DNA of 64,000 nt from Lysobacter sp. CFH 32150 (GCF_022758295.1 NZ_JALDWJ010000011.1:1-64000); one strand, 5' to 3'; counted from the first letter of the stretch, positions 51,354-59,969 are shown. The notes: a model not told the origin generated them from the sequence alone. Translations and numbers: made by a program.

Positions 51354-51429
51354 GTAGGAGCGGCTTATAGCCGCGAGCTCCTATCGATCCGGGCGAACAC
51401 AAGAGCTCGCGGCTATAAGCCGCTCCTAC
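51354..51429. repeat. GTAG-type REP pair (variant 1) carrying the lpxH stop codon
   Basis: The arms GTAGGAGCGGCTTATAGCCG and the inverted CGGCTATAAGCCGCTCCTAC are separated by about 25 bp. The loop base differs from the copies at 40279 and 61333 (TTATAG versus TTACAG), and both arms carry the matching change. The right CTAC gives the minus-strand TAG stop of lpxH. Confidence 0.85.
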
Positions 51430-52145
51430 AGCTGAGACAGCTTCGCGCTGTCGGGATCGACCCTCAACACCGAGCCCTGCTCATACCAGTCGCCCAGCAC
51501 GATCCGCGTACCGCCCGCGTGCTTGTGCACCGCCGGGCGATGCGTATGGCCGTGGATCAACGTGTCGATCCCATAACGCGCCAGCGTGGCTTCGACCGTG
51601 GCCGGGGCGACATCGGTGATCGTTTCCATCTTGCCCTGCGACTGCAGGCCCGACTGGTGCGCCTTGCTCGCGGCACGCGCCTGTTGCGCGAACGCCAGTC
51701 GCGCCGGCAGCGGTTGCGAGAGGAATTGTTGCTGCCATTGCGGATTGCGCGTCTGCGCGCGGAACGCCTGGTAGGCGATATCGTCGGTGCACAGCAAGTC
51801 GCCGTGCATCAGCAACGTCGGTTTGCCATACAGCATCACCACGGCCGGGTCGGGCAGGATGGTCATGCCGGCGCGGCGCGCGTAGTCGTCGTACAGCAGG
51901 AAATCGCGGTTGCCGCGGATGAAGAACACCGGCACGCCGGCGTCGCGCAATCCGCGCAACTTGTCGGCAACGAACTGGCCGGTTTCGGACGGATCATCGT
52001 CGCCCACCCAGGCCTCGAATAGGTCGCCGAGGATGTACAGCGCATCGGCCGTGCGCGCCTCGCCGTCGATGAAGTCGCCGAACAGGCGGGTGATTTCGGG
52101 ACGCTCGGCGTCGAGGTGCAGGTCGGAAATGAACAACGTCGTCAT
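51426..52145 (-). CDS. lpxH: UDP-2,3-diacylglucosamine diphosphatase
   Basis: A 239-residue calcineurin-like phosphoesterase (E. coli LpxH 240). [45 protein letters not shown] and [10 protein letters not shown] are the metal-binding motifs. It makes lipid X in lipid A synthesis at the cytoplasmic membrane. The start at 52145 aligns with the family; the TAG stop lies in the REP arm. It is divergent from gltX. Confidence 0.96.
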   Translation of the reverse strand: MTTLFISDLHLDAERPEITRLFGDFIDGEARTADALYILGDLFEAWVGDDDPSETGQFVADKLRGLRDAGVPVFFIRGNRDFLLYDDYARRAGMTILPDPAVVMLYGKPTLLMHGDLLCTDDIAYQAFRAQTRNPQWQQQFLSQPLPARLAFAQQARAASKAHQSGLQSQGKMETITDVAPATVEATLARYGIDTLIHGHTHRPAVHKHAGGTRIVLGDWYEQGSVLRVDPDSAKLSQL

Positions 52146-52211
52146 TGCGCCATTGTAAAGCGGAGCCTGCTTCGCTCGCCCGGGACAAAAGCCTTGGCCG
52201 CCGCGCTCCGG

Positions 52212-52217
52212 TAAAAT
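52212..52217 (+). promoter_or_regulatory. Putative gltX promoter -10
   Basis: TAAAAT lies 28 bp upstream of the gltX ATG in the lpxH-gltX divergent region. TTGGCC upstream is too close (12 bp) to act as a standard -35. Confidence 0.35.
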
Positions 52218-52245
52218 TGCCGGATTCCGTATTCCAGGCCTCCGC

Positions 52246-53652
52246 ATGACCTGCCGCACCCGCTTCGCCCCCAGTCCCACCGGCTACCTGCACATCGGCG
52301 GCGCGCGCACCGCGCTGTATTGCTGGCTGGAGGCGCGTCGCCGCGGCGGCCAGTTCATCCTGCGCATCGAGGACACCGACCGCGAGCGCAGCACGCAGGC
52401 GGCGATCGACGCGATCCTGCAGGCGATGGGCTGGCTCGGGCTGGACTACGACGAAGGCCCGATCTACCAAACCCACCGGCTCGATCGCTACCGCGAAGTG
52501 GCTGAGCAGATGGTCGCTGCCGGCACGGCGTATTACGCCTATGAGACCAAAGAAGAACTCGAGGCGATGCGCGAGGCGGCCACTGCCGCGAACGAGAAAC
52601 CGCGCTACAACGGCGCCTATCGCGAACAGAACGCTGGCTATCGCGATGATCCCAATCGCGTGATCCGTTTCAAGAATCCGCTCGAAGGCGTGGTGGCATG
52701 GGAGGACAAGGTCAAAGGTCGCATCGAGATCAGCAACAGCGAGCTCGACGACCTGGTGATCTTCCGTTCCGATGGCCACCCGACCTACAACTTCGCCGTC
52801 GTCGTCGACGATCTCGACATGCAGATCACCGATGTCGTGCGTGGCGACGACCACGTCAACAACACGCCCCGCCAGATCAACATCTATGCAGCGCTGGGCG
52901 CACCGGTGCCGCATTTCGCGCACCTGCCAATGATTCTCGATCCCGAAGGCGCCAAGCTGTCCAAGCGCACCGGTGCGGCCGACGTGATGCAGTATCGCGA
53001 CGAGGGTTACCTGCCGCATGCGCTGCTGAATTACCTGGTGCGGCTGGGCTGGTCGCACGGCGACCAGGAAATCTTCTCGATCGCGGAGATGACTTCGCTG
53101 TTCGACCTGAAGGACGTCAACGCCAAGGCTTCGCGTCTCGATCCGGCGAAACTTGGCTGGCTCAACCAGCAGTACCTCAAGAGCGACGATCCCGGTGATG
53201 TCGCCAAGCACCTCGAATGGCATCTGCTGAACAACGGCTACGACCTTGCGAGCGGCCCGAAGCCAGCCGACGTCGTGGTCGCGTTGCGCGATCGCGTGCA
53301 GACGCTGAAGGACATGGCCGAGCGCGCAGCGGTCTGGTACCAGCCGCTGACGCAGTACGACGACGCGGCCGTCGCCAAGCACCTGAATGCCGCCGCACAG
53401 GCGCCGCTCGTGGACGCGCGCGAACGTTTGGCCCAACTCGCAACGTGGACGGCCGACAACGTCAGCGCCGCACTGCACGCCACTGCCGAAGCGCTGGGCA
53501 TCGGCATGGGCAAGGTCGCGCAGCCGCTGCGCGTGGCGATCACCGGTACCCAGGTCAGCCCGGATATCTCGCACACCGTGTACCTGGCAGGGCAGGGCGA
53601 AGCCTTGAAGCGGATCGATGCGGCCCTTGCAAAACTGCCGGTTGGGGCCTAA
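52246..53652 (+). CDS. gltX: Glutamyl-tRNA synthetase
   Basis: A 468-residue class I synthetase. The HIGH-type motif is [14 protein letters not shown] and the KMSKS-type motif is [30 protein letters not shown] and [12 protein letters not shown] are family-specific. The zinc-binding cysteines of E. coli GluRS are absent. Full C-terminal anticodon-binding domain is present. It lies 28 bp before zur. Confidence 0.97.
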   Translation: MTCRTRFAPSPTGYLHIGGARTALYCWLEARRRGGQFILRIEDTDRERSTQAAIDAILQAMGWLGLDYDEGPIYQTHRLDRYREVAEQMVAAGTAYYAYETKEELEAMREAATAANEKPRYNGAYREQNAGYRDDPNRVIRFKNPLEGVVAWEDKVKGRIEISNSELDDLVIFRSDGHPTYNFAVVVDDLDMQITDVVRGDDHVNNTPRQINIYAALGAPVPHFAHLPMILDPEGAKLSKRTGAADVMQYRDEGYLPHALLNYLVRLGWSHGDQEIFSIAEMTSLFDLKDVNAKASRLDPAKLGWLNQQYLKSDDPGDVAKHLEWHLLNNGYDLASGPKPADVVVALRDRVQTLKDMAERAAVWYQPLTQYDDAAVAKHLNAAAQAPLVDARERLAQLATWTADNVSAALHATAEALGIGMGKVAQPLRVAITGTQVSPDISHTVYLAGQGEALKRIDAALAKLPVGA

Positions 53653-53680
53653 ATCAGGCTTACGACTAGCCGGACCCGCG

Positions 53681-54166
53681 ATGGCACACGATCACGCCTG
53701 CACCGACCCGAAACACCACGTCCACGATGGCGACGCCTTCGTGCACGAGGTGGAGCGCGCTTGCGAGCAGCGTGGCCTGCGCCTTACGCCGATCCGCGCC
53801 AATGCGCTGCGCCTGATCGCCAGCGCTGGACGCCCGATCAAGGCCTACGACCTGCTCGACCAGATGAAAACCACGCACGATGCGACTGCTCCGCCGACGG
53901 TGTACCGCGCGCTCGACTTCCTGCTCGAACACGGCTTCATCCACAAACTCGCTTCGATCAACGCTTATGTCGGCTGCCACCATCCTGGTGGCGAGACGCA
54001 CGCCGTGCCATTCCTGATCTGTGATCGTTGCCAGTCGGCGACCGAGCTCGAAGACGAAAGCATCGTCGGAGCGCTGGATGCGCGTGCGCGAGCGCTCGGC
54101 TTCGCGCCACAGGCGCAGACGCTGGAAGTGCACGGCTTGTGCGCGGACTGCGCCAGCCAGAAATAA
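53681..54166 (+). CDS. zur: Zinc uptake regulator Zur (Fur family)
   Basis: A 161-residue Fur-family repressor. A His-rich N-terminus (HDHACTDPKHHVHDGD) is followed by the winged helix (RLTPIRANALRLIA, TVYRALDFLLEHGFIHKL). Two CxxC pairs, Cys114/117 (ICDRC) and Cys154/157 (LCADC), hold the structural zinc, and HHPGGETHAV gives sensor ligands. The sequence and the neighbouring Zur-box zinc genes favour Zur over Fur. With zinc bound it should repress the TonB receptor and MerC genes. Confidence 0.88.
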   Translation: MAHDHACTDPKHHVHDGDAFVHEVERACEQRGLRLTPIRANALRLIASAGRPIKAYDLLDQMKTTHDATAPPTVYRALDFLLEHGFIHKLASINAYVGCHHPGGETHAVPFLICDRCQSATELEDESIVGALDARARALGFAPQAQTLEVHGLCADCASQK

Positions 54167-54193
54167 AAAACCACCCGCCATGACGGCGGGTGG
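54165..54193 (-). terminator. Terminator of the TonB receptor gene (minus strand)
   Basis: On the minus strand CCACCCGCC and GGCGGGTGG form a 9-bp stem followed by TTTTTTATTT. The T-run overlaps the zur stop codon, so the terminator is shared with the convergent zur end. Confidence 0.75.
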
Positions 54194-54258
54194 TCGGGGG
54201 ATTCCGATCAGCTCAGGGGTGGACTGACCGGATCACCATGCTTTGAAGCGACACTCCC

Positions 54259-56427
54259 TCAGAAGAACGTGCGCACGCCGAAGGTCAGGCCACGGCCCGG
54301 CAGCGGTGCCAGTTCCTTGAGGAACGAGGTGTGCGCGCGCGCTTCTTCATCCAGCAGGTTGCTGCCGTCGAGGAACACTTCCCAAGCGTTGCCGCCTGCA
54401 GTATCGATGTGCCACGCGACATGCGCGTCGACCAGCGTGTAGCCAGCGGTTTCGGTTTCGTTCGCGGCGACGCGATCCTGGCGGGCATAACGCACGGCAC
54501 CGAGCGAAGCGCGCCATTGCTCGCGTTCCCAGCGCAATTCGCCGCCGAAGCGCGACGGCGCCATGCGCGGCAGGTTGCCGGAGAGCGGCAGTTCAGCGTT
54601 GAATGTTTCGACTTCGCCTTCGTGTTCCAGCGTGAACGCAACGGGCCGCGTGCCGCTGCCCGTGAGCTTGCCGCGGACGACGTCGCCGAACACGCGCAGG
54701 TCCCACGCACCACTGCTGTTCTCGGCGATCGACCAGTTGACTTCGGCCTCGGCGCCGTCGAAGCGCGCGTCGCCCTGCGTCCACATGCGGATCGGGCCGC
54801 CGTGCTCGTCGATGCCGGCATCGGCGAGATAGATGAAGTCGTCGTAGCGCACGTGATAGACCGAAGCGCCAACCTGGAACGAGCCGCTGTGCCAATGCAA
54901 GCCGAGTTCGGCGCGGTTTGCGGTCTCGACATCCAGTGTCGGCGTGCCGAGTTCGATGCTCGCCGTCGCGACGTGCAAGCCGTTGGAATACAACTCTTCG
55001 GCAGTCGGCGAACGCTGCGCACGGTCGAGACCGAACGTCAGGTGGAACGCGTCGCTGGCTTCCCACTTCAACGCGGCCGAGGCGCTGGTGGTGCTGAAGT
55101 CGCGGTCGGGGCCGATCGCAATCGCGTCGTCGGCGTCGACCTTGTTGCGATCGTGGCGCGCGCCGAGTTCAAGCTTCAACGGCCCGAACGCATGTTCGCC
55201 GAACCAGAACAAACCGGCATCGCGCGATTTCGTCCCGGGGACGAAGGCCTCATCGCCAATCGCGACGAAATCGCGCTGCGCCCATTGCAGGCCGAACGCG
55301 CCGTCCCATCCGGCCCAAGGCTTGTGCACCAGTTCGACGCGGCCCTCGGTGCTGTCGTTGTCGAATACAGTGCCGACTTCATTGCCTTCGAATTCGGTGT
55401 GCGTGTACTCGGTGCGTGCGAGTTTGGCGCGGATTGACTTGAACGCTCCGAACCCGTCGAAACCGCCGCGGAGCTCGTGACGACGTTGGTCCAGCACGAT
55501 GTGCACGCCACCTTCCTCGCCACCTTCTTCCAGCGCGGGCTCCTCTTCGCCTTCGTGTTCGTGCGCGTGGCCGGGAATGCCGTAACGGGTGTTGAACAGG
55601 CTGCTGCCAAAGCCGAAATAGCCGCGTTCGCCGATCCAGGACAACCCCAGCGCCGCGCTGTCGGTGCGCAATGCGCTGTTGGGTAGCACGCCGCGCTCGG
55701 CCGGGTCCGGTTCTTCGCCTTCGGAGGCGAGTTGCGCGGCGCTTTCGGCAAAACCCGGGATCTCGTAATCGCCGGTTTCGCGATGCAGTGCGTCGAAATG
55801 GAAGGCGAAGTTGCTGGTGCTGCCGTCCAGCCGCAGCATGCCGGTGCCTTCGTCGTTGACGGTGCCACCGCGCAGTTCGGCGCGGCCCTGGAAGGGTTGA
55901 TCGGTCAGGCCTTCCGGTATGCGGCCGTCGACCACATTGACCGCGCCACCAATCGCGCCACTGCCGTAGAGCAGGGTGGCCGGGCCTTTCAGCACTTCGA
56001 TCTGGTCTGCGAGGAAGGGCTCGATGCTGACGGCGTGGTCGACGCTGACCGTCGACACATCGCCGGAGCTGAGTCCGTCGCTCAGCACCTGCACCCGCGC
56101 CCCGTCGAAGCCGCGCACGATCGGCCGGCCCACGCCGGGGCCGAAATAGGACGACTGCACGCCGGGCAACTTGCTGACCGTCTCGCCCAGGGAATTGGCC
56201 TTGGCCTCGTCGAGTTTCTCGCCCGCCAGTACCTCGACCGGGCGCGCCAGGTCTTCGGCAGTGCCGGCCAGCGGCGAGGCTTTGACGATGACTTTGTCGA
56301 GTTCGGCAGGTTCGCGGTGACGCTGGTCGTCCTGGCCGGACGTGGCGGCCAGCAAGGCGGGTGAGGCAAGGATCAGCCCCACGGCGACGACCAGGGGGAG
56401 ACGGGCAGGACGCTGATTCGAGGGCAT
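54259..56427 (-). CDS. TonB-dependent outer-membrane receptor, ZnuD-like
   Basis: A 722-residue receptor: signal peptide (PLVVAVGLILASPALLAA), plug domain (LGETVSKLPGVQSSYFGPGV, GFDGARVQVLSDGL, EVLKGPATLLYGSGAIGGAV) and a 22-stranded barrel ending in an aromatic GVRTFF. An extracellular loop near residue 290 is rich in His and Glu (HAHEHEGEEEPALEEGGEEG), as in the zinc receptor ZnuD. Context supports zinc import: zur lies next door and a Zur box lies 31 bp before its start. The substrate remains inference; other metals or metallophores are possible. Confidence 0.88.
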   Translation of the reverse strand: MPSNQRPARLPLVVAVGLILASPALLAATSGQDDQRHREPAELDKVIVKASPLAGTAEDLARPVEVLAGEKLDEAKANSLGETVSKLPGVQSSYFGPGVGRPIVRGFDGARVQVLSDGLSSGDVSTVSVDHAVSIEPFLADQIEVLKGPATLLYGSGAIGGAVNVVDGRIPEGLTDQPFQGRAELRGGTVNDEGTGMLRLDGSTSNFAFHFDALHRETGDYEIPGFAESAAQLASEGEEPDPAERGVLPNSALRTDSAALGLSWIGERGYFGFGSSLFNTRYGIPGHAHEHEGEEEPALEEGGEEGGVHIVLDQRRHELRGGFDGFGAFKSIRAKLARTEYTHTEFEGNEVGTVFDNDSTEGRVELVHKPWAGWDGAFGLQWAQRDFVAIGDEAFVPGTKSRDAGLFWFGEHAFGPLKLELGARHDRNKVDADDAIAIGPDRDFSTTSASAALKWEASDAFHLTFGLDRAQRSPTAEELYSNGLHVATASIELGTPTLDVETANRAELGLHWHSGSFQVGASVYHVRYDDFIYLADAGIDEHGGPIRMWTQGDARFDGAEAEVNWSIAENSSGAWDLRVFGDVVRGKLTGSGTRPVAFTLEHEGEVETFNAELPLSGNLPRMAPSRFGGELRWEREQWRASLGAVRYARQDRVAANETETAGYTLVDAHVAWHIDTAGGNAWEVFLDGSNLLDEEARAHTSFLKELAPLPGRGLTFGVRTFF

Positions 56428-56457
56428 GAGAGGGTTAAGATGTGGATGACGAAGCAA

Positions 56458-56472
56458 TGTTATACTATAACA
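56458..56472. promoter_or_regulatory. Zur box in the divergent TonB receptor / merC promoter
   Basis: TGTTATA-C-TATAACA is a perfect 15-bp palindrome that matches the core of gammaproteobacterial Zur sites. It contains TATACT on + and TATAGT on -, so the -10 elements of both divergent promoters may lie inside the operator. It is 30 bp from the receptor start and 35 bp from the merC start. Confidence 0.85.
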
Positions 56473-56507
56473 ACAGCAACGCTACCCGTTACGGAAGTCA
56501 CGCCCCA

Positions 56508-56921
56508 ATGCCCCCCAGCCTCCATCCCCGCAGTCTGATCGATCGTTTTGGTGCAGTCGGTTCGCTGATCTGTGCCGTCCACTGCGCCGTGCTGCCACTG
56601 CTGATCGCAGCGTTGCCGTCGCTGGGCGTGGCCGCGTGGCTGGGCGACGGGTTCGAGCAGGGCTTTGTGGTGTTCGCGACACTGCTGGGTCTTTTCAGCG
56701 TGATCTGGGGTTATCGGCGCCACGGTGCGATCCGCGCGCTGGGACTGTTACTGCTGGGGTTGGCCGCACTGTGGAGCGGGGTGATGTATGCGCCTCTGCA
56801 CCACGCGCTGGTGCCGCACGCGATTGCGATGACCTTTGGCGGCACCCTGGTCGGCTTGGCGCACATCGCCAACCTGCGTCTCAACCACGGGCACGTGCAC
56901 GACGCTACCTGCGTGCATTGA
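56508..56921 (+). CDS. MerC-family membrane protein, probable zinc-regulon member
   Basis: A 137-residue protein with four hydrophobic segments. The first carries the MerC signature cysteines (GSLICAVHCAVLPLLI). The C-terminal His/Cys stretch (NHGHVHDATCVH) could bind metal. MerC proteins move mercury in resistance operons, but chromosomal MerC-like genes under Zur control are likely zinc-related. I chose the ATG at 56508, downstream of the Zur box; an earlier in-frame start would translate the operator. A repeat hairpin begins at its stop codon. Confidence 0.82.
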   Translation: MPPSLHPRSLIDRFGAVGSLICAVHCAVLPLLIAALPSLGVAAWLGDGFEQGFVVFATLLGLFSVIWGYRRHGAIRALGLLLLGLAALWSGVMYAPLHHALVPHAIAMTFGGTLVGLAHIANLRLNHGHVHDATCVH

Positions 56922-57028
56922 TTCAATGCTGCGCATTTGAATCAATCCCAAAATTTGCTGCGCAAATTTTGGGCCCCGCTATGCGCTTCCAATCCCCGCC
57001 CCTTCGGGGCGCCCCCTTACTAAGGGGG
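56920..57028. repeat. 107-bp multi-hairpin repeat, unit 1
   Basis: Four hairpins are in series: GATTCAATGC-TGC-GCATTTGAATC (one bulge); CCCAAAATTTGC-TGC-GCAAATTTTGGG written in parts (56947-56973, 12-bp stem); CGCCCC-TTC-GGGGCG; CCCCCTT-ACT-AAGGGGG. The first two share the core GCTGCGC with different arms. It begins at the merC stop codon. The unit repeats 107 bp downstream. Confidence 0.8.
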
Positions 57029-57030
57029 AC

Positions 57031-57135
57031 GCATTTCATGCTGCGCATGAAATCCCAAGATTCGCTGCGCAAATCTTGGGCCCCGCTACGTGCTTCCAAT
57101 CCCCGCCCCTTCGGGGCGCCCCCTTACTAAGGGGG
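57031..57135. repeat. 107-bp multi-hairpin repeat, unit 2
   Basis: This has the same order of four hairpins as unit 1. The first is now ATTTCATGC-TGC-GCATGAAAT (9-bp, perfect). The second (57054-57080) has one paired change on both arms and one uncompensated change relative to unit 1. The last two hairpins are identical to unit 1, and the final one is followed by CTTTCC. With unit 1 and the next promoter it fills the 302-bp merC-thx gap; no ORF. Confidence 0.8.
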
Positions 57136-57164
57136 CTTTCCTCCGTGTGGGTCCCTCACCTGCG

Positions 57165-57173
57165 TGCTAGAAT
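57165..57173 (+). promoter_or_regulatory. Putative extended -10 promoter of thx
   Basis: TGC-TAGAAT (hexamer 57168-57173) lies 50 bp upstream of the thx ATG and matches the alpha-operon element at 11552. The -35 region is weak. Confidence 0.5.
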
Positions 57174-57223
57174 CTGCGCCCTCGCGCTGGGCGCGTTATC
57201 AACGAATATTGGAGCAGACGACG

Positions 57224-57415
57224 ATGGGCAAGGGCGACCGCAAGACTGCCAAGGGCAAGCGCTATAACAGCAGCTACGGCAACGCGCGTCCGCAGGTCTC
57301 GGCCAAGGCGACTGGCACGGCCACGGCGCCGGTGGTGAAGAAGGCTGCAGCGACCAAGACCGTGGCCAAGGCCCCGGCGAAGAAGGTTGTGGCCAAGAAG
57401 GCTCCCGCCAAGTAA
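57224..57415 (+). CDS. 30S ribosomal protein Thx with Lys/Ala-rich tail
   Basis: A 63-residue basic protein. MGKGDRKTAKGKRYNSSYGN is the conserved Thx (S31e-like, plastid PSRP-4) sequence, which wedges between rRNA helices at the top of the 30S head in Thermus. Thermus Thx is only about 27 residues; here a 40-residue tail of Lys/Ala/Val (AKKVVAKKAPAK at the end), like a histone H1 or AlgP tail, is added. The ATG at 57224 follows GGAG. It is monocistronic with its own promoter and terminator. Confidence 0.85.
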   Translation: MGKGDRKTAKGKRYNSSYGNARPQVSAKATGTATAPVVKKAAATKTVAKAPAKKVVAKKAPAK

Positions 57416-57434
57416 GACGCGTCATTGCATGACG

Positions 57435-57467
57435 TAAAAAAGCCCCGCCGATGCGGGGCTTCTTATT
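57435..57467. terminator. Bidirectional terminator between thx and dipeptidase gene
   Basis: AAGCCCCGC and GCGGGGCTT form a 9-bp stem around CGAT. TCTTATTT follows on + and TTTTACG on -. It closes the convergent thx and M19 genes. Confidence 0.75.
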
Positions 57468-57473
57468 TGCAGG

Positions 57474-58670
57474 TCATTTCCGCGCAGCGGCTTCCACGGC
57501 GCGCCACACCCGCAGCAGGTTGCCGCCGAGGATCTTGCGGATGTCGTCGTCCTTGTAGCCGCGCGCCTGCAGGCCGGCGACGAAGTTCGGATAGTCGGCC
57601 ACCGTACGCAGCTCGACCGGCAGGTTGCCGCTGACGCCGTCGAAGTCGGAGCCGATGCCGACATGGTCGACGCCGATCAGCTTCACGGCGTAGTCGATCT
57701 GGTCGAGCACCGCCTCGATGTGCGTCGTCGGGATCGGGTGCGACGCCTTCCATTCCTTTTCGAAATCGTCTTCGGAACGCTCCGGCTTGCCCGCGGCCTT
57801 GGCTTCCCGGTTTGCACGCCGGAACTCCGCTTGCGCGCGGAACTCCGCCTGCAGGTCGGCCGCCGCCTTGGGATCGATGAACGCGGTACCGAACGGAATC
57901 TGCACCACGCCGCCCTCGGCCGCGACGGCCTTGGCGAGCTCGTCGCTGATGTTGCGCTCGAACCCCGGCGTGAAATGGCGCATCGCCGAATGGCTGGCGA
58001 TCACCGGCACGTCGGTGACGCGCAACACATCGAGGATGGCATCGTCGGACACGTGCGAGACATCGACCATGATGCCGAGGCGATTCATCTCCGCCACGAC
58101 CTGCTCGCCGAACGGGCTCAGTCCGTTCCACTTCTTCTCGAGCGCATAGGAAGAATCGCTGATGCGGTTGTTGCCGCTGTGGGCGAGGGTGATGTAGCGC
58201 ACGCCGCGGGCGTGGAATTTCGCCAGGTTGCCAAGGTCGTCGACGATCGGCGCGCCGTTCTCCATGCCGAATGCGAGCAACACCTTGTCGCCTACCCGCA
58301 GGCGTTCGACATCATCCGGCGAGCGCAGCAGCGCGAACTTGTCCGGATTACGGCCGACCAATGCCTCGATCGCATCGATCTGCGTATTCGCGGTCTGCCA
58401 TGCGGTGCCGGCAATGTCCTGCTCGGCCGAGGTGTAGATCGACATGAACGCGACATCCAGCCCACCCAGGCGTGCCCGCGGATAGTCGAACTCCACTTCG
58501 TCGGAAGCCACGCCGAGATCGTGCCAGTGATCGAGCAGTTGCGACGGCGCATCGATATGGGTATCGACGATGATCGCGTCCTGCGCGAGCTGCCTCGCAG
58601 CGACGGGAGCATCTGCAGCCGATGCCGATGATGCGATCAGCAGCAGTCCGGCGAAGTAAGAAACGCGCAT
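57474..58670 (-). CDS. M19-family (renal dipeptidase-type) membrane dipeptidase, exported
   Basis: A 398-residue zinc dipeptidase with a signal peptide (MRVSYFAGLLLIASSASA). Metal ligands are in VDTHIDAP, GMENGAP, DVSHVSDDAI and ASHSAMRHF; GSDFDGVSGNLPVEL is near the C-terminus. It hydrolyses dipeptides in the periplasm. The ATG at 58670 has AAGGAG 5 nt upstream; a GTG two codons earlier is possible. It lies 19 bp after hutI on the same strand, so the two are probably cotranscribed. Confidence 0.9.
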   Translation of the reverse strand: MRVSYFAGLLLIASSASAADAPVAARQLAQDAIIVDTHIDAPSQLLDHWHDLGVASDEVEFDYPRARLGGLDVAFMSIYTSAEQDIAGTAWQTANTQIDAIEALVGRNPDKFALLRSPDDVERLRVGDKVLLAFGMENGAPIVDDLGNLAKFHARGVRYITLAHSGNNRISDSSYALEKKWNGLSPFGEQVVAEMNRLGIMVDVSHVSDDAILDVLRVTDVPVIASHSAMRHFTPGFERNISDELAKAVAAEGGVVQIPFGTAFIDPKAAADLQAEFRAQAEFRRANREAKAAGKPERSEDDFEKEWKASHPIPTTHIEAVLDQIDYAVKLIGVDHVGIGSDFDGVSGNLPVELRTVADYPNFVAGLQARGYKDDDIRKILGGNLLRVWRAVEAAARK

Positions 58671-58689
58671 GTGCACTCCTTGGTGATTG

Positions 58690-59910
58690 TCAGGCGAGAT
58701 GTTTGCCAGTGGCGTACACGCCAGCAGCCAGCTTCCCGCCCAGCCAGTAGCAGAGTTCCGATGGATGATTCACGCGCCAATGCACGAAGTCCGCGCGCAT
58801 GCCGATCCGCAGCACGCCGCGGTCATGCAACCCGAGCGCGCGCGCTGCATGCACGGTTGCGCCGCGCAAGGCTTCTTCCGGCGTCAGCTTGAAATGCGTG
58901 CACGCCAGCTGCATCGCCTGCCGCAGCGACTGCAGCGGCGAGGTGCCGGGATTGCAGTCGGTGGCGATCGCCATGGAGACGCCGTGTTCGCGGAATGCAT
59001 CCAGCGGCGGCAGTTTTGTTTCGCGCAATACGTGGAAGGCGCCCGGCAGCAGCACGGCGACGGTGCCGGGCGTGGCCATCGCGCGCACGCTGTCGAGACT
59101 GCTGTATTCGACGTGGTCGGCGGACAGGCCGTCGAATTCCGCAGCGAGTGCGGCGCCACCGAGATCGCTGAGCTGGTCGGCGTGCAGTTTTACCGGCAAT
59201 CCGAGTGCACGAGCGGCATCGAACACGCGCCGCGTCTGTGCGGGTGTGAAGCCGATGCCTTCGCAGAAGGCATCGACGGCATCGACCAGCCCCTCGGCGC
59301 GTAGGCGCGGCAGCCATTCGATCACCATGTCGATATAGCCATCGGCATTGCCGGCGAACTCCGCCGGCAGCGCATGCGCTGCGAGATAAGTGGTGCGCAC
59401 CGTGATGCCGAGGCTTTCACCAAGTTGACGGGCGACACGGAGCATCTTGCGCTCGTTGTCGAAGTCGAGGCCGTAACCCGACTTGATCTCGAGCGTGGTC
59501 GCGCCATCGGCGAGCAGCGCCTGCGCGCGGGGTAGCGATTGCCTGAGCAGTTCGGCTTCGTCCGCCGCGCGTGTCGCACGCACTGTCGAAAGGATGCCGC
59601 CACCGGCACGCGCGATCTCCTCGTAACTCGCACCCTGCAGGCGCAGTTCGAATTCACGCGCACGATCGCCGGCGAACACCAGGTGTGTGTGGCAATCGAC
59701 CAGCCCGGGCGTGATCCAACCATCGGCCTCGATCACTTCGCGCGCGAGATGCGTCGGTTCGCCCGGCAACCTGGCGCGCGACCCCACGTACGTAAGCACC
59801 CCGTCGCGCCAGGCGAGCGCGCCGTCCTGGACTTCGCCATAGCCGTTGGTCCCGTCCAGCGTCGCCAGCGAAGCGCCGAGGATCAGTCCGTCGTAGAGGA
59901 AAGAGGTCAT
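58690..59910 (-). CDS. hutI: Imidazolonepropionase
   Basis: A 406-residue amidohydrolase that opens imidazolone-5-propionate to N-formimidoyl-glutamate in histidine degradation. Metal ligands His74/His76 lie in [37 protein letters not shown] and [10 protein letters not shown] are diagnostic. The start at 59910 gives [14 protein letters not shown]; a Met three codons upstream is also in frame. Divergent from hutF, which uses its product. Confidence 0.95.
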   Translation of the reverse strand: MTSFLYDGLILGASLATLDGTNGYGEVQDGALAWRDGVLTYVGSRARLPGEPTHLAREVIEADGWITPGLVDCHTHLVFAGDRAREFELRLQGASYEEIARAGGGILSTVRATRAADEAELLRQSLPRAQALLADGATTLEIKSGYGLDFDNERKMLRVARQLGESLGITVRTTYLAAHALPAEFAGNADGYIDMVIEWLPRLRAEGLVDAVDAFCEGIGFTPAQTRRVFDAARALGLPVKLHADQLSDLGGAALAAEFDGLSADHVEYSSLDSVRAMATPGTVAVLLPGAFHVLRETKLPPLDAFREHGVSMAIATDCNPGTSPLQSLRQAMQLACTHFKLTPEEALRGATVHAARALGLHDRGVLRIGMRADFVHWRVNHPSELCYWLGGKLAAGVYATGKHLA

Positions 59911-59917
59911 CGCCGCG

Positions 59918-59923
59918 ATTCTA
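59918..59923 (-). promoter_or_regulatory. Putative hutI promoter -10 close to the start codon
   Basis: On the minus strand TAGAAT lies only 7 bp before the hutI ATG. If used, transcription would begin at or next to the start codon, giving a leaderless message. The -35 region is weak (TTGCCG at 14 bp). Confidence 0.35.
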
Positions 59924-59969
59924 ACGGGCCATTCCTTCGGCAAGCTCAAGATGCGCGAGAATACGCCGC

